A DNA stretch of 35,722 nt, taken from NCBI GenBank assembly GCA_964573725.1, contig CAZNLJ010000045.1, forward strand, positions 1 to 35,722. The letters are read 5' to 3'. This stretch comes from UBA6168 sp964573725. Lineage in GTDB: Bacteria; Bacteroidota; Bacteroidia; Chitinophagales; Saprospiraceae. Made by a program: the position numbers and the translations under genes. Within the stretch, counting starts at the first letter, position 1. The number at the start of each line of letters is the position of its first letter. Of this stretch, positions 8,701 through 16,618 are shown piece after piece. The notes below the pieces were generated by a model. The model saw only the letters and a list, made by a program, of their open reading frames with translations, had not been told where the DNA came from and did no database searches.

Positions 8701-11565
8701 TCAGAACCGCCACCGTTTTTCGAAATCCCTCAGGATCTGCTGTCGTCTCTTCTCCGCTTCGGCCAAGGCCAGGTATTGTTCCTTCCGTTGGATCTCCTGC
8801 TCCTGCCGCCTTGCCGTTTCCTTTCGTTCCCGATTCTGTTCCGGGGTGATTTTTTCCATGCCCATGATATCGTACACATTGGCCCAGCGGCTGTCCGATA
8901 CGGCGATTTCGAGGTCCGGGTGGAGGACATAATGGCCGCGGGCGGTGCGGAGGAACAATTTCCTGTTGTAGGGGTCCTCCCGATCCTTTTCATTCTTGGC
9001 GAGGATGGAATTGAGGTAAGTGCGGTACTTACGGAAAGCCGGCAGGATGGTATCGGGATAATCCTTACATCCGCGGGAGATGTCGTCCATATTGACACCT
9101 AAGTCCTGCGTTGGTTTTTTTTCCAACAGGACGGTCGGTTGGGAGACGATAAAATGATGGAGCAGGAGGAATTCGGCGCTACGCGGTCTGATCTTGACCA
9201 GTTGGTCGTCGATTTTCACCCGGATCGAATCGGGGCAAAGCAGGGGGTAGAGCACGGGAAGCCGGGATTTCATGTAGGCATCCTTGGTCTGGGCCTGTTG
9301 AAGGGCGATGAGCAAAGGGCTGAACCCCTGGCTGTCGGCCACGTCCCGTTCGGCACCTTGTCGAAGCAGGAAATCGATGATTTTCGGAGCATCGGTGCGG
9401 AGGGCGGCCAGCAGGGGGGTCAAGTTGTAGGCATCGCGGTAATCCGTCCCGTATTTTCGGATCTCGGCGGACACCTTCCCGACATCATCGGCGAAGTAGG
9501 GCGCGAAAATCCGGCGGAGGGTCATGTGGCGTTCCGCTTCGGGGCGGTCGGCGCGGCGGTACTTGAGGCGGGAGAGTTCCGTCATGGCGGGGAGGTCGTT
9601 ATAGACCAGGGCGAATTCGAAGAGCCGGTCCTTCGCTTTCTTGTTGAATAGGTTTGGGTCGAGGGCATCGGTCCGGAGGCGCAGGTATTCCTCGTGGGAA
9701 ATCGGGGTCCAGGGCACTTTTTGGGTACCGAGTATCTGTTGGCGGATGAGGTCCGCCTGTTCGTTCTTGCCTTGCAGGTCGAGGCGGCGGGCTTCCTCTT
9801 GCCAATCCTCGAGGGAGGATTGTCGGACGGTCAGGTCCAGTTGCTGGCGGGTTTCGACGAGGCCCAACAAATCGAGAAGCGGGTGTTTGCGGGTGTTTTC
9901 CAGGACATAGAGGTTCTGGACGGAGCGGGTGACGGCCACATACAGGGAGTTGATGTAATATTTGAAGGCATCGAGTGATTTGTCCGTCTTATCGCGGGAA
10001 CGGGCGTAGCGCAGTTCGTCCGTTTCGAGGTCGGCCGTTGTCACACCCTGGGCGATTTCGATGAATTCCCGCGACTTGCCCGATACGAAGTTGTAAAGGA
10101 TGATATTTTCATATTCCAGGCCTTTCGCTTCCTGTACGGAGAAAAGGAGCGGTGTCTGGAAGACTTTCCGGGCTTCGGCCTTGTCCTCCTGGCTCAGGAC
10201 GATGACGGCGAAATGTGCGGATTTGCCGGTTTTTTGGTTGAGTTCCCGGGTGAATTTTTGGTTGTCGGGCAGGCAGACGACCTCCCCGGTCTTGGCGGAC
10301 ACGGCCTCAATGAGGAAGGTGCTTTCCCGGTCGATGGAGCCGAAGCGGGCATGCTTGATCTTGAGCAGTCGGTTGGCGAGGTCCGTCACCTGGGGGGAAT
10401 TGCGGTAATTGGTCCGCAGGATGCGCATTTCATGGTCCAGGTTCTCTTGGGTATAGAACATGGTTTTCACGTTGGACCAAGAGAAGAAATTGGGGTGGAC
10501 GATCTGGTTGGCATCGCCGCACAGGACGAATTGGCCACTTTTCTTCAATGATTTCAGGATCAGGAATAGTTGGACGTTGGTGAGGTCCTGGACTTCGTCG
10601 ACGACGATGAAATCGTATTTCGGTTGACAGCGCGGTTGCCACCGGAACGCTACCATGTTGAGGTCGAATCGTTGGTTTTCCTCCAGGAATTGAAGGTATT
10701 TTTCGAAAAGCGTGTACACCTGTTCGCGTTCCGGACCGATGAAGACGGATTGTCGGACACCCAGGGCGAGGTATTCCTCGCGGGACAGGTATTCCCGGTC
10801 GACGCGCAGTCCGGTGAGTACGCCTTTGAATTCCTCGAAGACTTTGTAACTGTCGCGGATCTTGACGGTGTTGCGGTGTCGGGAGAACCAGGCGTCGAAA
10901 TCGCGGAAGGTCAGTTCCCGGCCCGCGGGAATGCGGATGGTCTCGAGGTATTCCCGGAAGGAGAGGAAGTCGATGTCCTGGAGGTCATTGCGGTACTGAT
11001 GGGAAAAATAGAGCGTCGCCGAGTTTTCGACCAGATAGGGGGAAAGGGTGATATACAGGATATGGCCGCGCAGGGTTTTGGTTTTCTCGAGGGTCAGGGC
11101 GGTCTTTCCGCTGCCGGCGGAGCCGATGACCACGAGGGGCGGTGGGATCCGGAACAGTTCCTGTTGGTCGTCATCGAAGGAGATCACCTTGTCGAGGAGG
11201 TGGAATTGCGGGGTATGCGGATTGACATAAGGAAGTTTGGTTACATCCTTTTCGTCCACCAGGTCCGGCGTATCGAGGGGGAGGACGTTGGATTCGTCGA
11301 CGGGGGCACCCCGCAGGAAACGGGAATCCTCGTATCGGTGATGGTGGATGACCTCCAGCAGCAGCAGGTAGGTGCGCCCTTCATGGCGTGCGAACTTGAA
11401 GAGCAGGCGGTTCTCGTCGTCCAGTTTGGCGCGGTAGTAGCCGGTGCCCGTCATCTTCCGGACATCGGCACTGCGGAAGTCCCCCTTTTTCAGTTGTTCG
11501 GTGACCTTGGCGAATTGTTTCCTGACCTTGCTGTAGTCCAGGTCGTTGTAATAGCGCAGTTCCAT
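8701..11565 (-). CDS. RelE/ParE-like domain fused to UvrD-type SF1 helicase with ankyrin repeats
   Basis: The product has 954 residues. Residues 1-80 resemble a RelE/ParE toxin fold (LKKGDFRSADVRKMTGTGYYRAKL, then NRLLFKF and LLLLEVIHHHRYE). Residues about 120-560 are an SF1A helicase: Walker A GSAGSGKT (148-155), Walker B VVDEVQD (321-327), motif III LCGDANQ (348-354), motif IV RTNYRNS (384-390), motif V EAKGLEYENII (479-489) and motif VI YVAVTRS (542-548). Residues about 711-760 contain two ankyrin-like repeats (YNLTPLLAALRTDAPKIIDFLLRQGA; GFSPLLIALQ). A charged coiled coil closes the protein (about 905-950). All ATPase motifs are intact. The toxin-like domain could bind RNA or the ribosome; a role in RNA or DNA surveillance, or in defence, is inference. 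It is transcribed divergently from the MORN-caspase gene. Confidence 0.85.
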   Translation of the reverse strand: MELRYYNDLDYSKVRKQFAKVTEQLKKGDFRSADVRKMTGTGYYRAKLDDENRLLFKFARHEGRTYLLLLEVIHHHRYEDSRFLRGAPVDESNVLPLDTPDLVDEKDVTKLPYVNPHTPQFHLLDKVISFDDDQQELFRIPPPLVVIGSAGSGKTALTLEKTKTLRGHILYITLSPYLVENSATLYFSHQYRNDLQDIDFLSFREYLETIRIPAGRELTFRDFDAWFSRHRNTVKIRDSYKVFEEFKGVLTGLRVDREYLSREEYLALGVRQSVFIGPEREQVYTLFEKYLQFLEENQRFDLNMVAFRWQPRCQPKYDFIVVDEVQDLTNVQLFLILKSLKKSGQFVLCGDANQIVHPNFFSWSNVKTMFYTQENLDHEMRILRTNYRNSPQVTDLANRLLKIKHARFGSIDRESTFLIEAVSAKTGEVVCLPDNQKFTRELNQKTGKSAHFAVIVLSQEDKAEARKVFQTPLLFSVQEAKGLEYENIILYNFVSGKSREFIEIAQGVTTADLETDELRYARSRDKTDKSLDAFKYYINSLYVAVTRSVQNLYVLENTRKHPLLDLLGLVETRQQLDLTVRQSSLEDWQEEARRLDLQGKNEQADLIRQQILGTQKVPWTPISHEEYLRLRTDALDPNLFNKKAKDRLFEFALVYNDLPAMTELSRLKYRRADRPEAERHMTLRRIFAPYFADDVGKVSAEIRKYGTDYRDAYNLTPLLAALRTDAPKIIDFLLRQGAERDVADSQGFSPLLIALQQAQTKDAYMKSRLPVLYPLLCPDSIRVKIDDQLVKIRPRSAEFLLLHHFIVSQPTVLLEKKPTQDLGVNMDDISRGCKDYPDTILPAFRKYRTYLNSILAKNEKDREDPYNRKLFLRTARGHYVLHPDLEIAVSDSRWANVYDIMGMEKITPEQNRERKETARRQEQEIQRKEQYLALAEAEKRRQQILRDFEKRWRF

Positions 11566-11959
11566 CGTGCTGAGGATTTGGATGCCTGGCGGGGCGGTGC
11601 TCCCGAATCTATTCTCCGGTCACGACCGCATTTCCTGCCAGGCGCTGGCAAACAAAGATAGGAAGACGGACGGATATGATCCGCAACCGTGCCAGCTTGT
11701 ATGGTGCCAGCCTCCGAGGCCGCGTCGTGCATCTCCCGCTTGCCGGCCGGATACGGACCGGTCCTGTATGGGCAGGCCGATGATGCCCGTTGCCATTTTT
11801 CTTGGCCCGGTCCGCCTGCCCCGTTAATTTTCCGGCCTTACGGAACAATAAGCCCGCCCCGGCCGGGGTTTATTCGATATACGGACCTCCGGATTGTTCC
11901 CGCCCGTTGCGAACACGCATCCTAGTTTCGCGTTGATACGTACATAGACCTTTTCCACC
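11566..11959. other. Divergent intergenic region
   Basis: These 394 bases separate the helicase gene (minus) from the MORN-caspase gene (plus). I see no convincing gene. A perfect 12-bp palindrome (CCCCGGCCGGGG, 11857-11868) sits between short AATAA and TTATT arms and may be a regulatory or structural site. A one-mismatch -7 box (TAGTTTCG, 11933-11940) lies 19 bases before the caspase-gene ATG. Confidence 0.35.
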
Positions 11960-13669
11960 ATGTCAAAATACCGCCCGATGAATCCAGGACATCCTCCGCC
12001 CACCCGCCTGTTCCCCATCCTGTGCCTGTTGGCCCTGCCTTTTTGGCTGGATGCCCAGTGCATCTCCGGCAACTGTGCCAACGGGACCGGCATCTACCGC
12101 TACCCCAGCGGGGCGCGTTACATCGGGGAGTTCAAGGACGGCGAAATAAACGGGATCGGCACCTGTTATTATTCGGACGGCAGCCAGTACCGGGGGCAAT
12201 GGACCAACCGGTATCCGGACGGGGAAGGGATCAAGTCATTGGCCGACGGCCGCCAGTGGAAAGGTAGCTGGCGCATGGGTGTCCCCATCGATTCACTGGG
12301 GCAACCGATCGTGGAGTTGTTCCCCGAAGTGCCGGCGGCAGTGGAGGAGGTCCAGTCGGGATGCCTGGCGGGCGACTGCCAGGAAGGGGAGGGGCTGTAT
12401 GCCTATCCCGACGGCAGCAAGTACGAGGGTTCCTTTACGGCGGAAAAGCCGGACGGGAACGGGATTTACACCTATGTCAACGGCAACCGGTACGTCGGCG
12501 CATTCCGCCAGGGCCACCCACACGGGCAAGGTGTGCTGCATTATCCGGACAGCACCTTCATTTCCGGCGAATGGCGGGACGGCGAGTATCTCGGCAACCC
12601 GGTCATTGCGGAGGATGTGGTCGGCTGCCTGGAGGGTGATTGCGACAACGGCACCGGGACCTACGTCTTCAAGGATGCCGTCGCCAAATACAGCGGCCGA
12701 TTCCGCAACGGGGTACCAGACGGGGAAGGCATCATCTACTATTCCAACGGCGGCCGCTACCGCGGGGAGTGGTCCGACGGCAACTTCAGCGGCAAAGGAA
12801 CCTTTTACCTGTCGGACGGAACCGAAATCGCCGGATATTGGAAAGACGGCAACTTCATGGGCCAGGAGAAGCCGGTACCCACCCTGCCGGCCGTAACCCC
12901 GGAGGTGGACCCGGAGGCCTACCTGGCCGTCCAGCGGGCCCTGAATTTCAAGACCTGGGCCGTCATCGTCGGTATCGCGGACTACAACCACATGCCGGCA
13001 CTCCGTTACACCGACGACGATGCCTACCGCTACCATTCCTTCCTGAAGAGCCCCGAAGGCGGGGCCGTCAAGGATGAGCATATCCGGTTGCTGATCAATG
13101 AGGACGCCACCGCCAACAATATCCGGGAAGCCATGCAGGACGTCTTCCGGCAGGCCGGGCCGGACGACCTCGTCATCCTTTACTTCTCGGGACACGGCCT
13201 CAAAGGGGCTTTCCTCCCCATCGATTACAACGGCTACAACAACAAGCTGGAACATGAGGAGATCCGGCAGCTGTTCGGGGAATCCCAGGCCAAGTACAAA
13301 TTGTGCATCGCGGATGCCTGCCATTCCGGCAGCCTGATGTCCATCGCGGAAAAAAGCGGGACGGTGCGCAATGTCCTCGAGGATTACTACCGCACCCTGT
13401 CGGAGGCGAAAGCCGGCATGGCGCTCATCATGTCCTCCAAGTCCGAGGAAACCTCCCTGGAGAGCAGCGGCCTGCGTCGGGGCGTGTTCAGCCATTTCCT
13501 CCTGCGGGGGCTGAAAGGGGAGGCCGACACGGACCAGAACAAGCTCATCACCGTCCAGGAGTTGTACGACTACATCAGCGGGCAGGTCCGGGCCTATACA
13601 CAAAACCGGCAGACGCCGGTCATCACCGGGGATTACGACCCGGATATGACGGTCGGCGGCATCCGTTGA
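11960..13669 (+). CDS. Secreted MORN-repeat protein with C-terminal caspase-like (peptidase C14) domain
   Basis: A 569-residue protein with an N-terminal signal segment (about 13-33, ending WLDAQ); a second ATG at 11978 is an equally possible start. Residues 34-300 contain MORN-type repeats (YPSGARYIGEFKDGEINGIG, YPDGSKYEGSF, YVNGNRYVGAF, YSNGGRYRGEW). They are arranged in three modules, each opened by a Cys-pair motif CxxGxC (residues 34, 135 and 223). Residues about 330-569 are a caspase-fold domain: WAVIVGIADYNHMPALRYTDDDA, the catalytic His in LYFSGHG (His412) and the catalytic Cys in IADACHSGS (Cys454). Both catalytic residues are present, so protease activity is plausible, with substrates unknown. 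The signal segment points to the periplasm or cell surface. MORN arrays often bind membranes or proteins. The NIF3 gene follows after 33 bases. Confidence 0.9.
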   Translation: MSKYRPMNPGHPPPTRLFPILCLLALPFWLDAQCISGNCANGTGIYRYPSGARYIGEFKDGEINGIGTCYYSDGSQYRGQWTNRYPDGEGIKSLADGRQWKGSWRMGVPIDSLGQPIVELFPEVPAAVEEVQSGCLAGDCQEGEGLYAYPDGSKYEGSFTAEKPDGNGIYTYVNGNRYVGAFRQGHPHGQGVLHYPDSTFISGEWRDGEYLGNPVIAEDVVGCLEGDCDNGTGTYVFKDAVAKYSGRFRNGVPDGEGIIYYSNGGRYRGEWSDGNFSGKGTFYLSDGTEIAGYWKDGNFMGQEKPVPTLPAVTPEVDPEAYLAVQRALNFKTWAVIVGIADYNHMPALRYTDDDAYRYHSFLKSPEGGAVKDEHIRLLINEDATANNIREAMQDVFRQAGPDDLVILYFSGHGLKGAFLPIDYNGYNNKLEHEEIRQLFGESQAKYKLCIADACHSGSLMSIAEKSGTVRNVLEDYYRTLSEAKAGMALIMSSKSEETSLESSGLRRGVFSHFLLRGLKGEADTDQNKLITVQELYDYISGQVRAYTQNRQTPVITGDYDPDMTVGGIR

Positions 13670-13702
13670 CAGGCTGCAGTCCGCCGCTTCCAATAGAATC
13701 AT

Positions 13703-14728
13703 ATGCCGACCATCCAGTCCGTCCTGTCCTACCTGGAGACGATCGCCCCTCCCGGATATCAGGAAAGCTACGACAATGCGGGTTTGATCACGGGGGATGC
13801 CGGGACGGAAGTCCGTGGCGTCCTGTGTTGCCTCGATGCCACGGAGGCCGTGGTGGCGGAAGCGGCCGCGCGGGGATGCAACCTGGTGGTGGCGCACCAT
13901 CCCATCGTCTTCCGGGGACTGAAGAAACTCAGCGGCGGGACTTATGTCGAACGGGCGCTGGTTCGCGCGATCCGGGAGGATATCGCCATATATGCCATCC
14001 ACACCAACCTGGACAAGGTGTACGACTTCGGTGTCAATACGCGCATCGCGGCGCGATTGGGGCTGGAGGAGGTGACGGTGCTGTCGCCTTCCGAACCGCT
14101 GCAGCTCATCCGGGCGACGGTGCCGGCGACGCAGGCGGCCGCCCTGGCGGCCGCCTGGGAGTCCGTCCTGCCCGAAGGGACGGTGTTTTCCACGCCGGTA
14201 GCGGCGGGCGGAAACGGGGAGCTGTGCCGCCTGGAGGCCACGGCGGGTGCCGGTTCGGTTCCGCGGCTGCTGTCCTTGCTGCGCGACGGCGGGGCGGCCG
14301 TCGGACCGGCCGAACAGCTGCCGCTTTCGCAGCAAGATCCCCGGGTAGGGCTCGGCGTGGTCGGAATCCTGCCCGAACCATTACCGGAATCGGCTTTCCT
14401 GGCGCAATTGAAGGTCCGGATGCAAACTCCGGTGGTCCGGCACACCGCCCTGCGGGGCCGACCCATCCGCAAGGTCGCCCTGTGCGGAGGAGCCGGCAGC
14501 TTCCTCCTGCCCACCGCCGTCCGGAGCGGTGCGGATATCTTTGTCACGGCCGATTACAAGTATCATGAGTTCTTCGACGCCGATGGTAAGATTGTCATCG
14601 CCGATATCGGACACTATGAAAGCGAACAATTCACCATCCACCTGCTGGAGGAAATAATCTCTGGAAAATTTCCTACTTTTGCCACCCTCCGAACAACCAT
14701 CAACACGAACCCAGTCCTTTACTCATAA
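13703..14728 (+). CDS. NIF3-family dinuclear metal-centre protein (YbgI/YqfO type)
   Basis: A 341-residue protein of the NIF3-like family, whose members form hexameric rings with a two-metal site per subunit. It opens IQSVLSYLETIAPPGYQESYDNAGL, has the metal-site motifs VVAHHPIVF (His65, His66) and AIHTNLD (Asp104), and near the end DIGHYESEQ (His304 and Glu308). The middle part (about 130-240) is the PII-like insert found in longer members, so the size is normal. The ending GKFPTFATLRTTINTNPVLY is also typical. The family is sometimes annotated as GTP cyclohydrolase 1 type 2, but its physiological reaction is unsettled. It lies directly upstream of the zinc-ribbon gene, a neighbour pair I recall from other Bacteroidota. 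Confidence 0.93.
   Translation: MPTIQSVLSYLETIAPPGYQESYDNAGLITGDAGTEVRGVLCCLDATEAVVAEAAARGCNLVVAHHPIVFRGLKKLSGGTYVERALVRAIREDIAIYAIHTNLDKVYDFGVNTRIAARLGLEEVTVLSPSEPLQLIRATVPATQAAALAAAWESVLPEGTVFSTPVAAGGNGELCRLEATAGAGSVPRLLSLLRDGGAAVGPAEQLPLSQQDPRVGLGVVGILPEPLPESAFLAQLKVRMQTPVVRHTALRGRPIRKVALCGGAGSFLLPTAVRSGADIFVTADYKYHEFFDADGKIVIADIGHYESEQFTIHLLEEIISGKFPTFATLRTTINTNPVLYS
14674..14681 (+). promoter_or_regulatory. Candidate -7 element (TACTTTTG) for the zinc-ribbon gene
   Basis: TACTTTTG matches the Bacteroidota -7 consensus TAnnTTTG and lies about 120 bases before the ATG at 14801, inside the 3' end of the NIF3 gene. No TTTG -33 partner is visible. The same bases encode the conserved PTFA of NIF3, so the match could be chance. 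Confidence 0.28.
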
Positions 14729-14800
14729 CAGCAGCCGGCCGACTGCGGCTTCCGGTACCGAAACATGCCGGCAGGGGCACGCTGCGACAACCCACCCATC

Positions 14801-15562
14801 ATGGCAGAACTCACCGTCGAGGAAAAGCTCAGAAGTCTCTACGAACTGCAACAGATCGACTCCCAGATCGACGAATTGGAGGTGCTCAAGGGCGAACTCC
14901 CCATGGAAGTCCGCGACCTGGAGGACGAAATCGCCGGTCTGGAGACCCGCTTCCGCCGCTTGCAGGAGAACGTCGAGGACCTGGAGGATGAAATCGGCCG
15001 CTACGAAGCCAATATCGCCGAATCCCAGGCCCTGATCGCCCGCTACGAGAAGCAATCGGAGAATGTCAAGAACAACCGCGAATACGAGGCCCTCACCAAG
15101 GAACTGGAAATGCAGCGGCTCGATATCCAGTTGTCGGAAAAGAAAATCCGGGAAGCCCGGGTGAATATGGAGGCCAAGCAAGGCACGCTCGACAGCACCA
15201 AGGAACGGCTCGATGGCAAGAAGGCCGACCTGGAGCGCAAGAAGGTGGAATTGCAGGCCATCCAGGAAAAAACGGAAAAGGAGGAGGAAAAGCTCCGGAA
15301 GAAGAGCGAAAAGGCCCGCAAGAAAATCGAAGAGCGGCTGCTGAAAGCCTATAGCAAGATCCGGAGTTCCTACCGAAACGGACTGGCGGTGGTGACGGTC
15401 GCCCGCGAATCCTGCGGCGGTTGCTTCAACCATGTCCCGCCGCAGTTGCAGCTGGAAATCGGTATGCGCAAGAAAATCATCGCCTGCGAACACTGCGGCC
15501 GCATCCTCGTCGACCAGCATATCCTCGAGGAGGCACCGGCCGTGCCGGCCGAAACGGAATAA
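14801..15562 (+). CDS. Coiled-coil protein with C4 zinc ribbon (DUF164/CT398-like)
   Basis: I start at ATG 14801 (MAELTVEEKLRSLYELQQID) because the 12 residues in frame before it are not family-like. The protein has 253 residues. Residues about 8-190 form a long, almost uninterrupted antiparallel coiled coil, including the family stretch KNNREYEALTKELE near residues 90-104. The C-terminal ribbon has two Cys pairs, CGGC (205-208) and CEHC (229-232), separated by the conserved FNHVPPQLQLEI. This matches the zinc-ribbon family PF02591 in length and order. Structural work on relatives suggests a tethering or flagellar/secretion-linked role, but no general function is agreed. A strong stem-loop lies 65 bases after the stop. 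Confidence 0.92.
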   Translation: MAELTVEEKLRSLYELQQIDSQIDELEVLKGELPMEVRDLEDEIAGLETRFRRLQENVEDLEDEIGRYEANIAESQALIARYEKQSENVKNNREYEALTKELEMQRLDIQLSEKKIREARVNMEAKQGTLDSTKERLDGKKADLERKKVELQAIQEKTEKEEEKLRKKSEKARKKIEERLLKAYSKIRSSYRNGLAVVTVARESCGGCFNHVPPQLQLEIGMRKKIIACEHCGRILVDQHILEEAPAVPAETE

Positions 15563-15627
15563 GCGAGTTCCGGCCACCCGGAGGTTCCGGCAGCTTGCCG
15601 GGCCCACCACCTCCCCCTCGCATTGAC

Positions 15628-15668
15628 GCAAACGGTCCGAAGCGGCGTAAGCCCTTCGGACCGTTTGC
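15628..15668 (+). terminator. Long perfect stem-loop, probable terminator
   Basis: A 15-bp perfect stem pairs 15628-15642 with 15654-15668. Inside it, after one bulged base, three more pairs close a GTAA tetraloop. A run of five T follows at 15679-15683, about ten bases after the stem, which is later than in a textbook intrinsic terminator. The position just after the zinc-ribbon gene fits a transcription end or an RNA-stabilising structure. Confidence 0.55.
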
Positions 15669-16618
15669 ATTGGGACGATTTTTCGGGATGGTGACAGGAA
15701 AAACCCGGAATCGCCTCCCGGCAAATGGGCAGACCAAGCGGTAATGCTTGTGTTCGTACCTATTTCGCTTGCCACCGGGAAGGAGGACGGTCTGTCGGTC
15801 GGAATTTCGCCTTGCCGCACGGACCCCCTGTGCCGGGTTGGTGGACAGGATACCCGATCCTGTGGAAATAGCCGCCGGGAATCGTCTCCCGGCGGGGCAT
15901 GCAATCCACACCGACCATGGCGTCCCTGTCTTCCTTTTTTTCGAATCGTCGCCGTTGGGGATGGGCGTCGGGATTGCGTTTCCAAGATGTTGTTCTTCCT
16001 GTACCGCCCGGCTTCACCGGCAGCCGGCCTCCGCCGGTCCACACGGCCATGATCCTGCCAAACAGCATCTCCATACACAACCGGAACCGATAGCCCACGA
16101 ATCCATTGCCGGATCAACATCCTTTTTTAGCTCCAGAAATACTGTTTTTCCAGGTAGCGGAGCGTCTGTCCGCTCGAGGGGGTGGGGGGATGATAGGAGG
16201 CGGTTCGTGGTGGGTATGTGGTTCGGGCATGCGCGGATATGTGTGCGGGGCGCACGCGGGTGATGAGGACGGGGGAGGCGACGCGTGCGAGGGTCTGTAC
16301 CCTTCCCTGATGCAGGTCGCCCCTTCCGGGCTTGGATTCCGGGGTTCGGACAGATGTGGCGGGAAAATGGTCCTTGTTGGGGATGGAGGGGGGACCGTTA
16401 GAATTTTATTTAAGAAGGATACTGTTTCAGAAAGTGCGTCAAGGCTGGATTTACAGAACGGAAACCGAGGAGCGAAAAATTAAGGGACATCGCCAATACA
16501 TATGTTCGAAATTCAAATCCCGTGATGCTGTCCGATTTATTGAAGGATTTTAAATCCGGCCGCGTGTTTGTCGTCGATCCGGGATGCCGCCCGAGTCGGA
16601 TTCCGGCCCTATCGATCC
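15669..16618. other. Intergenic stretch of about 950 bases without a convincing gene
   Basis: Open frames exist on both strands but none has recognisable motifs, a plausible start or family-like composition. A small hairpin (CGCCGGGA/TCCCGGCG) lies at 15873-15894. The GC content drops around 16390-16560, the region that follows the 3' end of the minus-strand cyanophycinase-like gene. It may contain decayed sequence or regulatory RNA; nothing is identifiable by eye. Confidence 0.4.

Noticed and set aside
12293..14335. Minus-strand open frame of 680 codons opposite the MORN-caspase and NIF3 genes
   Set aside because: It lies antisense to two clearly recognisable genes, has no motifs and low-complexity Gly/Asp/Arg/Val content, as expected for antisense frames in GC-rich DNA.
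16480..16560. T-arm-like word TTCAAATCCCG suggesting a tRNA
   Set aside because: No matching acceptor, D or anticodon stems could be found around it.
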